Shown here: one piece after another, positions 49,287 through 58,569 of the stretch
Numbering within the stretch: the stretch's first letter is position 1
Layout of the letters: each line of letters opens with the position of its first letter
Assembly (NCBI GenBank): GCA_963831005.1
Contig: CAWHOW010000027.1
Location: 62,001-126,000, forward strand
DNA length: 64,000 bases
DNA from: CAWHOW01 sp963831005
GTDB lineage: Bacteria; Bacteroidota; Bacteroidia; Bacteroidales; CG2-30-32-10
Direction of reading: 5' to 3'
Notes under the pieces: model-generated
Database searches by the model: none
Told to the model about the DNA's origin: nothing
Seen by the model: the letters and a program-made list of their open reading frames with translations, nothing else
Made by a program: the position numbers and the translations under genes

Positions 49287-51680
49287 TTATTCTTTAATAA
49301 ACTTCTTCACTATAACACCTTTTTCAGTTATTGCCCTTATAAAATACACTCCATTGGCAAAGCTGCTGCAATCAATGGTTTTTGAAGCGGTAGTGTAAAT
49401 AGGCCTACCGGTAATATCAGTAACTACTAAATTCTTTATTTGCAATGTTGTTTGCATTTGCAAATTATCAGTAACAGGGTTTGGATATATACTTATTGCA
49501 CCTGACAAGCTATTTTCAGCTATTCCAACAGTGCTGATAGTATAGCAGGATGAAGTATCTGAACAAGCGTTTTGAGTAACTATAACTGCATAGTTGCCAT
49601 TGGCAGTTGCAGTATAACTCTGGTTTGTAGCACCTGTAATAGGAGTCATTGCCGGGCAATTTAGCCATTGGTAAGTGGCAGTCGGGGTATTTGCTGTTAA
49701 CGAATCTGCTGAAACCATAACTGATGTATCCACTGTAATAATTGTTATTCTGACAGTATCAATAGCCAGGCATGCGCCAGAAGTTCCTATTACCGTATAT
49801 GTAGTGTTTACTGTAGGCGTAGCAACCGGATTAGCAATATTTGTAAGGCTAAGTCCTGTAGATGGGCTCCATGTGTATGTAGTTGCCCCTCCCGCAGTAA
49901 GCGTTGTTGAACTATGCGGACAAATAGAAGTAGTACCTGAAATACCAACATTTAAAGGTGCTGAAGCTCCATATTGATTTTCATATGCACCCATATCAAT
50001 CCGACAAATAACTATACGGGGATTACCTGCCAGATCTGTTGAAGGATAGGAATAATAAGGTGCATTGGGTGCTAAGGGCTTTCCTGCATCAATGCCTGGA
50101 GAACCTGTTTGCAAGCCCCAATTGGCGCTTACACCATTATATAAGTAACCCGTGGCTGCAGATGGAGAAACAAACATTGGTATTGCAGTAATATTATTGG
50201 CATAAGTTCCTATATAAAAATTGGCTCCAATTTGAAAAGCAGCTTCGCCACCCTGCACATCGCAATAATAAAAACTTGGCGCACTGGGAGCATCATTCTG
50301 AAACATTTCATTACCTCCTCCCGGTGTAGCAGTCGTATCGTTCCATAAAATGCAATTGTATAGATTTGGTTTGGCAGCAACATCACAATACAAGGCACCG
50401 CCAAGGTTTGCATAATTATTCGCTATGGTTACATTAAGCATAAACGGGCTAGTACCACTGCAATAAAAACCGCCGCCGTTTCCGTTTATAGCTGAGTTAT
50501 TCGTAATACTTGTGTTTGAAATAGAATCAATGCTGCTGTTAATACCACAATATATACCGCCTCCCTCACTGTTACCCATAGCATAAGTCACTAAGTTATT
50601 CGAAATGATATTGTTTGACATGGTAGAAATAGAACTTGAATTGTAACATAAAATTCCGCCACCAAGGTATGCGCTTGAATTATTTGAAATATTATTATAA
50701 GATAATGTAGCAATATTACTTTGGTTGCAAAAGATACCGCCACCACCATAATTAGTTCCCCCTGTGTTATTTGAAATTGTATTCTGTGATATAATTGGAA
50801 TAGTACTTGAATTAATATAAATACCACCGCCACCGTAATAGGCAGATGAATTATTTGAAATAGTGTTATATAAAATTAGTGGACTGCATGCATTATCGCA
50901 TGCAATACCTCCACCATCATAAATTATGCTATTGCCGCTTATAATATTATGGGTAATTACAGGACTGCTATTATTCAGGCAGCTGATGCCGCCACCTTCA
51001 CCCCAATCATAAGCAAAATTGTTTGAAATAGTATTGTATGAAATGACTGGGTTGCTACCGTTATTGCAACAAATCCCTCCTCCCCCGTTGCCGGTAGAAA
51101 CAGAAGTGGTGACAGCTGAGTTGTTAGTAATAGTATTATACATAATAACAGGACTGCTTGAAGAATCACAATATATTGCACCACCACTGTAACCTGCATT
51201 ACAATCTGAAACAAGGCAATGGGAAATTACAGCATTTGACCAATTATCAAATAATATCGCCCCGCCATTTTGATGTAAATACACACTGGTAGTATCCTTG
51301 CCATATTGTATCTTGCAATATTCAAACTTTGAACTATCGTTACCTGTATATTTATAGCTATCAACAAAGCGAATGCCGCTAAAACCTATAGTAGTATTGG
51401 CAGCTGTAAAAGTTATAGTGTCGGCAACTGTACCAACAGCAAGTAATCGTCCCTGTACTATCATTGTAAGACCGAATGATGTCTGGAAACTTACTGTAAC
51501 ACCAGGGTCAATTGTAAGAGTTGAGAGAGTTGGAATTGTTACCGAACCCATAATGTTGTATGGTGAACCTAACACAGTCCAATGTCCGCTAACTGTGCCT
51601 CCCGGAACAGATGTTTGTGCAAATACACCGCTCAAGCCTAAAATGGCGAACAATGCAAAAGTTGTAATTTGTTTTTTCAT
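49287..51680 (-). CDS. Secreted Pmp-like beta-helix T9SS protein
   Basis: 797 residues from ATG 51680 (MKKQITTFALFAILGLSG, cleavage after FAQ); a longer reading to 51761 has no signal character. Residues about 100-470 are parallel beta-helix turns with GGGIYC/GGGI and NNTISNNSA motifs, similar to polymorphic-membrane-protein-like surface helices. A predicted Ig/PKD-like segment (TICPHSSTTLTAGGATTYTW) follows, and the chain ends in a T9SS sorting domain (IYPNPVTDNLQMQ, ANGVYFIRAITEKG). A likely cell-surface adhesin or binding protein; no catalytic residues are apparent. Confidence 0.9.
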   Translation of the reverse strand: MKKQITTFALFAILGLSGVFAQTSVPGGTVSGHWTVLGSPYNIMGSVTIPTLSTLTIDPGVTVSFQTSFGLTMIVQGRLLAVGTVADTITFTAANTTIGFSGIRFVDSYKYTGNDSSKFEYCKIQYGKDTTSVYLHQNGGAILFDNWSNAVISHCLVSDCNAGYSGGAIYCDSSSSPVIMYNTITNNSAVTTSVSTGNGGGGICCNNGSNPVISYNTISNNFAYDWGEGGGISCLNNSSPVITHNIISGNSIIYDGGGIACDNACSPLILYNTISNNSSAYYGGGGIYINSSTIPIISQNTISNNTGGTNYGGGGIFCNQSNIATLSYNNISNNSSAYLGGGILCYNSSSISTMSNNIISNNLVTYAMGNSEGGGIYCGINSSIDSISNTSITNNSAINGNGGGFYCSGTSPFMLNVTIANNYANLGGALYCDVAAKPNLYNCILWNDTTATPGGGNEMFQNDAPSAPSFYYCDVQGGEAAFQIGANFYIGTYANNITAIPMFVSPSAATGYLYNGVSANWGLQTGSPGIDAGKPLAPNAPYYSYPSTDLAGNPRIVICRIDMGAYENQYGASAPLNVGISGTTSICPHSSTTLTAGGATTYTWSPSTGLSLTNIANPVATPTVNTTYTVIGTSGACLAIDTVRITIITVDTSVMVSADSLTANTPTATYQWLNCPAMTPITGATNQSYTATANGNYAVIVTQNACSDTSSCYTISTVGIAENSLSGAISIYPNPVTDNLQMQTTLQIKNLVVTDITGRPIYTTASKTIDCSSFANGVYFIRAITEKGVIVKKFIKE

Positions 51681-51761
51681 AATTATAAATGTTAAGTGAT
51701 TAATTAACCTTTCTTGCCTTAATGCAAGTAAAAAGCTGCTAACTGTATTAAAAAAAAACAC

Positions 51762-52091
51762 CGATTAATCACATTTATGGAGTTCCCATTTCCATTATGC
51801 GGGTATTCTGATCAGGTTGATTGAAATTGCAACCTTTTTTAATTCACATGAAAACGGAGGCTTAAATGTGATTTACACTGGCGCTGCTATTTGTATCGAG
51901 TGCTGCCAAATGATCTGTTTGTTGGTGGAATGTTACTCAACTACAGAGTATGTTAGCAAAAAGGAGATAATATTATTTACAAAGGTAATATAAATTATCT
52001 AATATCCGACTATTCTGGTAGGATATTAATATATTATCCCTTTTGAGATTTGAAGTTAATTACTCCTATTGAATTATTAACTGATAGAAAT
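51762..52091. other. Intergenic region upstream of the beta-helix gene
   Basis: No gene recognised. It should hold the promoter of the leftward beta-helix gene; no clear consensus was found. Confidence 0.5.
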
Positions 52092-52122
52092 AAAAAAAGC
52101 AGCTTGAATTCCAAGCTGCTTT
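52092..52122. terminator. Terminator of the mvh/hdr operon
   Basis: AAAGCAGCTTGGAATT arm and its complement followed by seven T on the minus strand, 30 bases after the mvhA stop. Confidence 0.9.
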
Positions 52123-52151
52123 CCTGCGAACAATTAACTTAACTTTACTAA

Positions 52152-53615
52152 CTAATCTCTCTTCAACTGATCTGTAATATTTCCTTTTGAATCGCGGAAG
52201 TTAATTATCATTGGCATTTGACCGGGAAGACTGTGTGTAGCACATGAGAAACAAGGGTCATAAGCGCGGAATGCCATTTCAATCATATTGAATATCCCGT
52301 CGTTAGGTGCAACACCTTTCTTAATAAGTCCCTGTGCTGCTTTCTTCAATGACATGCATATGGCAGCATTATTATTGGTTGTACCAACAATAAGGTTAGC
52401 TTTTGTAACCATGCCATTTGAATCTGTCCAGTAATGATGTGTTAATGTACCTCTTTGTGCTTCAACAGTACCAACTCCTTCAGTAGGAGTCTTGTCTATT
52501 TTTGCAACAAGGTCATTGCCGGTTATTTCTTTATCATTAGCCAGTTCAAGGCAATGTTCGGCTGAATAGATCAATTCCACTAAGCGTGCCCAGTGCATGG
52601 CCAAAGTATTATGAACAGGCTTGCCACCTAATGTAGAGAACATTCTTTCATATTCTTCCTGTGCAATAGGAGTTGCCATACCATCGGAAGCATTCAATCT
52701 GGAAAGGGGAGTGGCCTGGTATACACCTGAATCCTGTCCTTCAACAAAGCCTTTCCATCCAATCTTTTTCAGGTAAGGGAATTTTAAATAACTCCAAGGT
52801 TCAACTCTTTCAGCAACGTATTCTACATAATCTTTAGGTGCATATTTGTAAAGTTCTTTACCCAACGTATCAACCACACGTACCTTGCCGTCATAGAAAT
52901 TTACTTTGTTGTTGGCATCTACAAGTCCCATTGAATGTATCTTCAGTTTGTATGGACCGTTAACTATCAGGTCAACATATTCTTTGTTTGCAAGAACTAC
53001 ATCATTGAAAATCTTCATAGAGAATTTTGAGAACTCAACAAAACCTTTAGCTTTTTCAACTATGTCTTTACGTTGGTCTTCTGTCAGTCCTTTTCTCACT
53101 CCGCCTGGAACATTCATTACTACATGAGTCTGATGTCCGCCAAGCAAAGCCTGTATTTCCTGAGCAATGCGACGTTGTTTTAGAACTTCGGTTCCTATTT
53201 CTTTTCCAACCTTTGCAATCACGCCGAGAACGTTTCTTTCAGCTTTAGGTGCTGTAGGTCCTACAACAAAGTCGGGTGCTCCGAGTGCGTAAAAGTGTGC
53301 AATATGGCTGTGAACAAAATGAGCCATATAAAAAAGTTCCCTTATCTTTTTTGCTGTTGGTGTTGGTTCCACGCCGAAAACAGCATCAGCGGCTTTTCCA
53401 GCTGCCATGTGGTGGCAGCCTGGGCATACACCGCAAATCTTTGTTACTATCTGTGATACTTCTTCAATAGCGCGTCCTTCAAGAAATTTTTCAAAACCTC
53501 TTAATTCAGGCACCTGGAAATATACATTGTCTACATCTCCATCGTCGTTGCAGAATATCTCAATTTTTCCGTGACCTTCAAGTCGTGTAATAGGGTCTAT
53601 AGTGTATTGTTTCAT
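52152..53615 (-). CDS. mvhA: [NiFe]-hydrogenase large subunit, MvhA type (group 3c-like)
   Basis: 487 residues; holds the Ni-Fe active site that splits H2 in the cytosolic MvhADG-HdrABC complex. The N-terminal ligand motif is ICGVCPGCHH near residue 61 and the C-terminal one is DPCFSCATH near residue 455. About 26 residues follow that His and should be removed by the maturation protease (candidate at 24255-24740). Its ATG overlaps the mvhG stop by one base (TAATG) and is preceded 7 bases upstream by AAGGAGGA. Last gene of the operon, before a strong terminator. Confidence 0.95.
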   Translation of the reverse strand: MKQYTIDPITRLEGHGKIEIFCNDDGDVDNVYFQVPELRGFEKFLEGRAIEEVSQIVTKICGVCPGCHHMAAGKAADAVFGVEPTPTAKKIRELFYMAHFVHSHIAHFYALGAPDFVVGPTAPKAERNVLGVIAKVGKEIGTEVLKQRRIAQEIQALLGGHQTHVVMNVPGGVRKGLTEDQRKDIVEKAKGFVEFSKFSMKIFNDVVLANKEYVDLIVNGPYKLKIHSMGLVDANNKVNFYDGKVRVVDTLGKELYKYAPKDYVEYVAERVEPWSYLKFPYLKKIGWKGFVEGQDSGVYQATPLSRLNASDGMATPIAQEEYERMFSTLGGKPVHNTLAMHWARLVELIYSAEHCLELANDKEITGNDLVAKIDKTPTEGVGTVEAQRGTLTHHYWTDSNGMVTKANLIVGTTNNNAAICMSLKKAAQGLIKKGVAPNDGIFNMIEMAFRAYDPCFSCATHSLPGQMPMIINFRDSKGNITDQLKRD

Positions 53616-54589
53616 TATTGTTTCCTCCTTAATTTAGAGCCGGGTAAACTAAAGCGATAAAAAGTACCGGCCGGGTCAACTATTGATTCCATTGCCTTAT
53701 CGATCTCACTATCTTCCTTGCCTTCCATCATGGAAGCAACGGCTGATAGTATTTTGGCTCCGGGATCAGGGATATCGTCAAGTGTGCCATAGCAACCACG
53801 ACATGGAGCATTACCCTCAATGCAGCGTACGCCGCATCCGCCTCTTGTTGCCGGTCCCATGCAAAGAATACCCTGTTCATTAAGGCAGGTTTCGCCATCG
53901 TCCTTTACTTCCCAGGGGCGATAGAATTTTACGATTCCTTTTTTATCAGATTTCTTACGTTTGCAGTCGTCGCACTGAACTTTGTTCAAAGCGCCAATTA
54001 CAGATCCTTTAGGAGGTAGCTGGGCTCCAGTTACAACAGCCATGAATACTTCCACAAGCCTTTCGGTCTGTGGCGGACAACCCGGTAAATAATAATCCAC
54101 ATCCACTGCCTGGTTCAAAGGCATAACATCGTTGTAGAATACAGGAATATGCAGGTGACCTTCTTTCACATCTACTTCGGGAGTAGGCCTTACTTTATTA
54201 GGATTGTCGAGCGATTCACTTTGCTCATACACCCTTTTAAAAAGGTCTTCCTTGTTTGAGAAGTTTGCAAGTCCCGGAATACCGCCCATATGAGCGCATG
54301 ATCCGTAGGCAATCAATATTTTTGATTTTTGCCTGAGCAGTTTTGCCATATGTTCATTTTCGCTGTTTCTTACAGCTCCGTTGAACAATGTTATATCGAT
54401 ATGCTGATCGGGCATTTCCTCAACATCCTTGTATTTAAAATCAAGGGCAATTGGCCAGAATACAAAGTCTGCATGTGCAATGACGTCGAAAAGTTTTTCA
54501 TGTACGTCGAGCACGGAAACACAGCATCCACCGCAGGCTGCGCCCCAATAGACGGCCAGCTTCAGTTTTGGCTTGTCATTCGTTCCCAT
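53615..54589 (-). CDS. mvhG: [NiFe]-hydrogenase small subunit, MvhG type
   Basis: 324 residues; carries the iron-sulfur clusters that lead electrons from the NiFe site. Proximal cluster ligands are in CGGCCVSVLD (residue about 19), GSCAHMGG and LPGCPPQ. A C-terminal Cys-rich segment (CDDCKRKK, GPATRGGCGVRCIEG, NAPCRGCYG) supplies further clusters. No Tat signal, so the enzyme is cytosolic, as in the Mvh type. ATG 54589 is preceded by AAGGAGGA with 5-base spacing. It overlaps mvhA by one base. Confidence 0.95.
   Translation of the reverse strand: MGTNDKPKLKLAVYWGAACGGCCVSVLDVHEKLFDVIAHADFVFWPIALDFKYKDVEEMPDQHIDITLFNGAVRNSENEHMAKLLRQKSKILIAYGSCAHMGGIPGLANFSNKEDLFKRVYEQSESLDNPNKVRPTPEVDVKEGHLHIPVFYNDVMPLNQAVDVDYYLPGCPPQTERLVEVFMAVVTGAQLPPKGSVIGALNKVQCDDCKRKKSDKKGIVKFYRPWEVKDDGETCLNEQGILCMGPATRGGCGVRCIEGNAPCRGCYGTLDDIPDPGAKILSAVASMMEGKEDSEIDKAMESIVDPAGTFYRFSLPGSKLRRKQ
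53623..53630 (-). promoter_or_regulatory. Shine-Dalgarno site of mvhA
   Basis: AAGGAGGA on the minus strand, 7 bases before ATG 53615. Strong sites like this are absent from most other genes in the window. Confidence 0.85.
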
Positions 54590-54594
54590 TTATT

Positions 54595-54602
54595 TCCTCC
54601 TT
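54595..54602 (-). promoter_or_regulatory. Shine-Dalgarno site of mvhG
   Basis: AAGGAGGA on the minus strand, 5 bases before ATG 54589, overlapping the mvhD stop codon. Confidence 0.85.
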
Positions 54603-55053
54603 ATCTTTCAATGGTTTCTACTACTTCTTTTATTGTTGAAGGTCCCAGTTGCCTGATCTGTTCTGTCATATCATTGACAACTTCCTGCAGTTTTTTACCT
54701 TCGCTTGCACTGATCCATTCCAGGCGCAGACGGTTTTTTTCAATACCCATCTGGTCAAGATATTTCTGGAGCAGTTTAAAACGCCGCAGGCATTTGTAAT
54801 TGCCTTCAGCATAATGGCAGTCGCCGGGATGACATCCACCGATTAGAACACCATCAGCTCCATCGGCAAATGATTCCATTACGAACTCAGGGTCGATACG
54901 ACCTGAACACATCACTCTCACCACGCGGGTGGTTGGAGCATATCTTAGTCTTGAAACGCCTGCAAGGTCAGATGCAGTGTAAGTACACCAGTTGCAAAAA
55001 AATGCAACTATTCTTGGTGACCATTCTCCGTTTGTTTTTTCTGTTGTTTCCAT
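54601..55053 (-). CDS. mvhD: MvhD, hydrogenase-to-Hdr electron transfer subunit
   Basis: 150 residues; the [2Fe-2S] subunit linking the [NiFe] hydrogenase to HdrA (also called FlpD). Recognised by RIVAFFCNWCTYTASDLAG, then VRVMCSGRIDPEFVMESF and GADGVLIGGCHPGDCHY. Four to five Cys are conserved in family positions. A free-standing subunit here, not fused to HdrA as in some organisms. Unlike its neighbours it has no clear Shine-Dalgarno before ATG 55053. Confidence 0.95.
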   Translation of the reverse strand: METTEKTNGEWSPRIVAFFCNWCTYTASDLAGVSRLRYAPTTRVVRVMCSGRIDPEFVMESFADGADGVLIGGCHPGDCHYAEGNYKCLRRFKLLQKYLDQMGIEKNRLRLEWISASEGKKLQEVVNDMTEQIRQLGPSTIKEVVETIER

Positions 55054-55070
55054 GGTTTATATATTTTATA

Positions 55071-57062
55071 TTATTCTAAAACGAGTAGTCCTTTAATTTC
55101 ATTTATGATCTCTTCGTCATCAAACAGGTTCTGTGACACAGCTCCAGAACCGCATGATGCAACGCATGTTCCGCAACCTTTACACAATGCCTCATTAACA
55201 CTTGATGTCTTCTTGTCAGGGTTGAATGATATTGCACTGTAAGGGCACATGTTCACGCAAACCTGGCAACCGCAACATTTTTCATCATTGATGAAAGCAG
55301 TGTTTGGTTCCAGTTCAACATGCCCTGCATCTATAAGAGCCAAAGCTTCAGCAGCAGCAGCTCCTGCCTGTGCAACACTGTCAGGAATATCTTTAGGTCC
55401 CTGGCAGGCACCTGCGATAAATACTCCATCTGTGAATGTACTTACAGGAGCAAGTTTAGGATGTCTTTCTAGGAAGAATCCGTCTGATGAACAGGAAATG
55501 TTGAATTTCTTGCGAATATCCTGTGCATCTTTTCCCGGTTCAAGACCTACGGAAAGAACAACCATATCAACCGGTATCCTGCGAACAACACCTATCATGG
55601 TATCTTCAGCACGGATGATAAGTTTTCCTTCTTCAGCTTCTGTGGTTGCCCAGTCTGTAACTTCGGCAACACGGCCACGGATGAATTGAACACCTTCATT
55701 CAATAATTTATCATAAAATTCTTCATAACCTTTACCCGGTGTCCTCATGTCGATGTAGAAATTGTATATTTCAGCACCAGCATGCTCTTTCAAAAGGTGA
55801 GCAAGTTTCAGCGAATACATGCAACAAACTCTTGAACACCATTTGTTGGTCTTTTCATCACGAGATCCTACACAATGTATGATACCGATACTTTTTGGTT
55901 TTGTCTTTCCATCGCGCAACACAACATGTCCTTCAGTCGGCCCCGATGCATTTACAAGACGTTCAACTTCAAGAGATGTAAATACATTTGGAAATTTACC
56001 ATAGCCATAATAAGGCGATTTAACCGGATCATGAGGCTGGAAGCCTGTGGTAAGAATTACTGTCCCAACATTTATTTCAACATTTTCAGGTTTCTGGTTA
56101 AAATCAAAAGCATCTCTGTCGCATGCTTTAGCGCATCCCTGTGAACATTTGCCGGTCTTGAAATGAATACATGTCTGATCATCAACTACCACAACTTGTG
56201 GAGTTGCTTGTGGGAATGGTATGTAAACAGGTTTCCTTTTTGCAAGTCCGAAGTTAAACTCATCATAGAACTTACCTTCTTTATAAATACAACCGTCAAT
56301 ACATGCAAGGCAACCCACACATTTTGCTTCGTCAATATAACGTGGTTTCTTTGTAACGGTAACTTTATAATTGCCTACAAAGCCATCAACATTAGCTATC
56401 TCCGACCATGTCCAAAGTGTGATGTTCGGGTGTTTGATAACTGATGACATTTTAGGAGTAAGGATACAAGCTGCGCAATCAAGGGTAGGGAAGGTCTTGT
56501 CGAACTTCGCCATGTAACCGCCAATGGTTGCATCTTTTTCCACGAGGTAAACTTTCTTTCCTGCGTTAGCCAAAGTTAAAGCTGCTGATATTCCTGAAAT
56601 ACCACCACCAACAACAAGTACGGCAGGGTTTACAGGAACTTTTTTCTTTTCAAGAGATTTGTGATAAGCTACTCTGTGAACAGCTGCTCTTGCCAGATCT
56701 TTAGCTTTTACCGTAGCTGCTTCTTTATCTTCATGCACCCACGAAGTATTTTCCCTGATGTTAACCATTTGCATAAAGAATTCATTCAGTCCTGCTTTTC
56801 TAGTAGCAGTGCGGAAAGTAGCTTCATGTAATAATGGCGAGCAGGAAGCTACAACTATCCTGTTCAGCTTTAATTCTTTTATATCTTTCTGAATAAGTTC
56901 CTGACCGGGGTCAGAACACATATATTTGTAATCCTTTGAAACGACTACATTCGGAAGTTTTGCCACGTAATCTGCGACAGATTTAACATCGACTACTCCG
57001 GCGATATTATGCCCGCAATGACAAATATAAAAACCAATTCTAATATCTTTATTTGTTGACAT
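55071..57062 (-). CDS. hdrA: Heterodisulfide reductase subunit A (flavin bifurcating)
   Basis: 663 residues, the usual HdrA length. It contains the FAD site where electrons from H2 are split between ferredoxin and the disulfide branch. Visible are YICHCGHNIAGVVDV at the start, an FAD-binding VVGGGISGISAALTLA at about residue 152, GYMAKFDKTFPTLDCAACIL, an insert ferredoxin motif (CVGCLACIDGC), and two C-terminal [4Fe-4S] motifs (CCGCQVCVNMCPY, CKGCGTCVASC). ATG 57062 is preceded by AAGGGAGG with 8-base spacing. Central to energy conservation if the complex works as in methanogens. Confidence 0.95.
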   Translation of the reverse strand: MSTNKDIRIGFYICHCGHNIAGVVDVKSVADYVAKLPNVVVSKDYKYMCSDPGQELIQKDIKELKLNRIVVASCSPLLHEATFRTATRKAGLNEFFMQMVNIRENTSWVHEDKEAATVKAKDLARAAVHRVAYHKSLEKKKVPVNPAVLVVGGGISGISAALTLANAGKKVYLVEKDATIGGYMAKFDKTFPTLDCAACILTPKMSSVIKHPNITLWTWSEIANVDGFVGNYKVTVTKKPRYIDEAKCVGCLACIDGCIYKEGKFYDEFNFGLAKRKPVYIPFPQATPQVVVVDDQTCIHFKTGKCSQGCAKACDRDAFDFNQKPENVEINVGTVILTTGFQPHDPVKSPYYGYGKFPNVFTSLEVERLVNASGPTEGHVVLRDGKTKPKSIGIIHCVGSRDEKTNKWCSRVCCMYSLKLAHLLKEHAGAEIYNFYIDMRTPGKGYEEFYDKLLNEGVQFIRGRVAEVTDWATTEAEEGKLIIRAEDTMIGVVRRIPVDMVVLSVGLEPGKDAQDIRKKFNISCSSDGFFLERHPKLAPVSTFTDGVFIAGACQGPKDIPDSVAQAGAAAAEALALIDAGHVELEPNTAFINDEKCCGCQVCVNMCPYSAISFNPDKKTSSVNEALCKGCGTCVASCGSGAVSQNLFDDEEIINEIKGLLVLE

Positions 57063-57070
57063 TCTATTTT

Positions 57071-57078
57071 CCTCCCTT
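57071..57078 (-). promoter_or_regulatory. Shine-Dalgarno site of hdrA
   Basis: AAGGGAGG on the minus strand, 8 bases before ATG 57062. Confidence 0.82.
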
Positions 57079-57080
57079 TA

Positions 57081-57944
57081 TTATTTAACTAAACTTAATT
57101 CAGGTGATAACGTTCTTTGAAGCCCTATTTCTTTTTCAGTGATACCGAAAGCGAGGCCCATTAACTGGGTGAAGTACATCACAGGAATTTTTACATCTTC
57201 ACCAAATTTCTTTGAAATTTTATCCTGGAAACATTCAAGGTTGAACTGGCATAAAGGACATGAAGTGATGATAACATCAGCTTTGCGCATTTTTGCTTCT
57301 TTCAGCAGAAGGAAATTTAACCTGAACCCTATATCTGAAATAGTACTTGTCATACTTCCACCGCAACATCTGGTTTTCAGTGACCAGTCAACAGCTTCTG
57401 CACCTAATGCTTTTACAATTGTATCCATGGATTGAGGGTCCCTGGCATCATCAAAAGGTGAATAAGGCCTTACAAGCTGGCAACCATAATATGATACCAC
57501 TTTAAGTCCTTTGAGAGGCTCAAATATGCTGTCCCTGATTGCATCTACTCCGATATCGTTTATAAGAACATCAAGCGGATGGCGCACTTTGACTTTATTT
57601 TCAAAATTAAGACCTATTTTATTAAGATTAGCAAGAACAGATTCTTTTAAGGCAGGCTCATTTTCAAGATAATTTTGTGTTTTAAGCAAACCCATGAAAC
57701 AAGCGCTGCATGGGGCTATAATATGGGCGCCTTTATCCTGCTGTTCTGCCAGTGCAAGGTTCCTTGCTGTAAGAATAATTGCATTTTTCTCGTTTATCGA
57801 CATGTAATTTGTTGCTCCGCAACAATTCCAGTCATTGATTTCTTCTATAGGTACATTCAGTTTTTTTAAAACTGCTAACAGCGATTCTTCGTATGATTTT
57901 CCTGATGATTTCAGTGAACATCCAGGGTAATATAAATATTTCAT
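57081..57944 (-). CDS. hdrB: Heterodisulfide reductase subunit B
   Basis: 287 residues; the subunit with the two non-cubane [4Fe-4S] clusters that reduce the heterodisulfide substrate. Two CCG domains are seen: YPGCSLKSSGKSYEESL with NCCGATNY and PCSACF, then GCQLVRP with RCCGGSMTS and SCPLCQFNLECF. All cluster Cys for both halves appear present. In a non-methanogen the natural disulfide is unknown. ATG 57944 follows AAGGAGGA by 6 bases; that site overlaps the hdrC stop. Confidence 0.95.
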   Translation of the reverse strand: MKYLYYPGCSLKSSGKSYEESLLAVLKKLNVPIEEINDWNCCGATNYMSINEKNAIILTARNLALAEQQDKGAHIIAPCSACFMGLLKTQNYLENEPALKESVLANLNKIGLNFENKVKVRHPLDVLINDIGVDAIRDSIFEPLKGLKVVSYYGCQLVRPYSPFDDARDPQSMDTIVKALGAEAVDWSLKTRCCGGSMTSTISDIGFRLNFLLLKEAKMRKADVIITSCPLCQFNLECFQDKISKKFGEDVKIPVMYFTQLMGLAFGITEKEIGLQRTLSPELSLVK

Positions 57945-57950
57945 ATTCTA

Positions 57951-57958
57951 TCCTCCTT
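57951..57958 (-). promoter_or_regulatory. Shine-Dalgarno site of hdrB
   Basis: AAGGAGGA on the minus strand, 6 bases before ATG 57944, overlapping the hdrC stop codon. Confidence 0.85.
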
Positions 57959-58550
57959 AGTTTTGTTTAATATCTTTCTGCAACAGTTTCTGCAAATTCT
58001 TCCGGTCTTTCAATCCTTTTTCAAATAATGACAAACGCCCGTTCTTGAATAATTTCAGTGCAAGCATGGCATAGGAAAGCGATTTGAAAATATTTGACCT
58101 CAAATAATAGTTCATAAGAAGAGTGGTTTCATTTATCCTTCCCTTCTTTTTAACCTCGTTGAAGAAAGTGCTTGCCATAATTGGAACAGTAAATCCTTTC
58201 GGATATATTTTATTGCCAATTGCTTCCCTTTTCAGAGCATACATCACCTCTGTGATCTTAATGCCTTTCGGACACTCAACAGTGCAGTTGTAGCAGGAAG
58301 CACAAAGCCACACGGTTCTGTTTGAAAGAACCTCCTGTTTAAATCCTGCTCTTACCATTGCAATGATTTTCCTCGGAGTATAATCCATATAAATACTCAA
58401 TGGACAAGCTGCACTGCAGTTTCCGCATTGAATACAGCCAAAAAGCTTTTCACCGTGAGCCATTTTAGCTATTTTCTTTCCAAATCCCTTATCCAGCTCT
58501 GACTCATGCTTTATTTCCTGATAGGGAAAATTCAACTTTTCAGTTTTCAT
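57957..58550 (-). CDS. hdrC: Heterodisulfide reductase subunit C
   Basis: 197 residues with two [4Fe-4S] motifs, CIQCGNCSAACPLSIY and CASCYNCTVECPKGI, which pass electrons from HdrA to HdrB. Start chosen at ATG 58550 (MKTEKLNFPYQEI); the longer reading to 58610 would overlap the regulator gene and adds 20 atypical residues. No Shine-Dalgarno is seen. First enzyme gene after the regulator. No membrane anchor, so this is the soluble HdrABC type and not HdrDE. Confidence 0.93.
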   Translation of the reverse strand: MKTEKLNFPYQEIKHESELDKGFGKKIAKMAHGEKLFGCIQCGNCSAACPLSIYMDYTPRKIIAMVRAGFKQEVLSNRTVWLCASCYNCTVECPKGIKITEVMYALKREAIGNKIYPKGFTVPIMASTFFNEVKKKGRINETTLLMNYYLRSNIFKSLSYAMLALKLFKNGRLSLFEKGLKDRKNLQKLLQKDIKQN

Positions 58551-58569
58551 TGTCAAATTTTTAGTTTTA

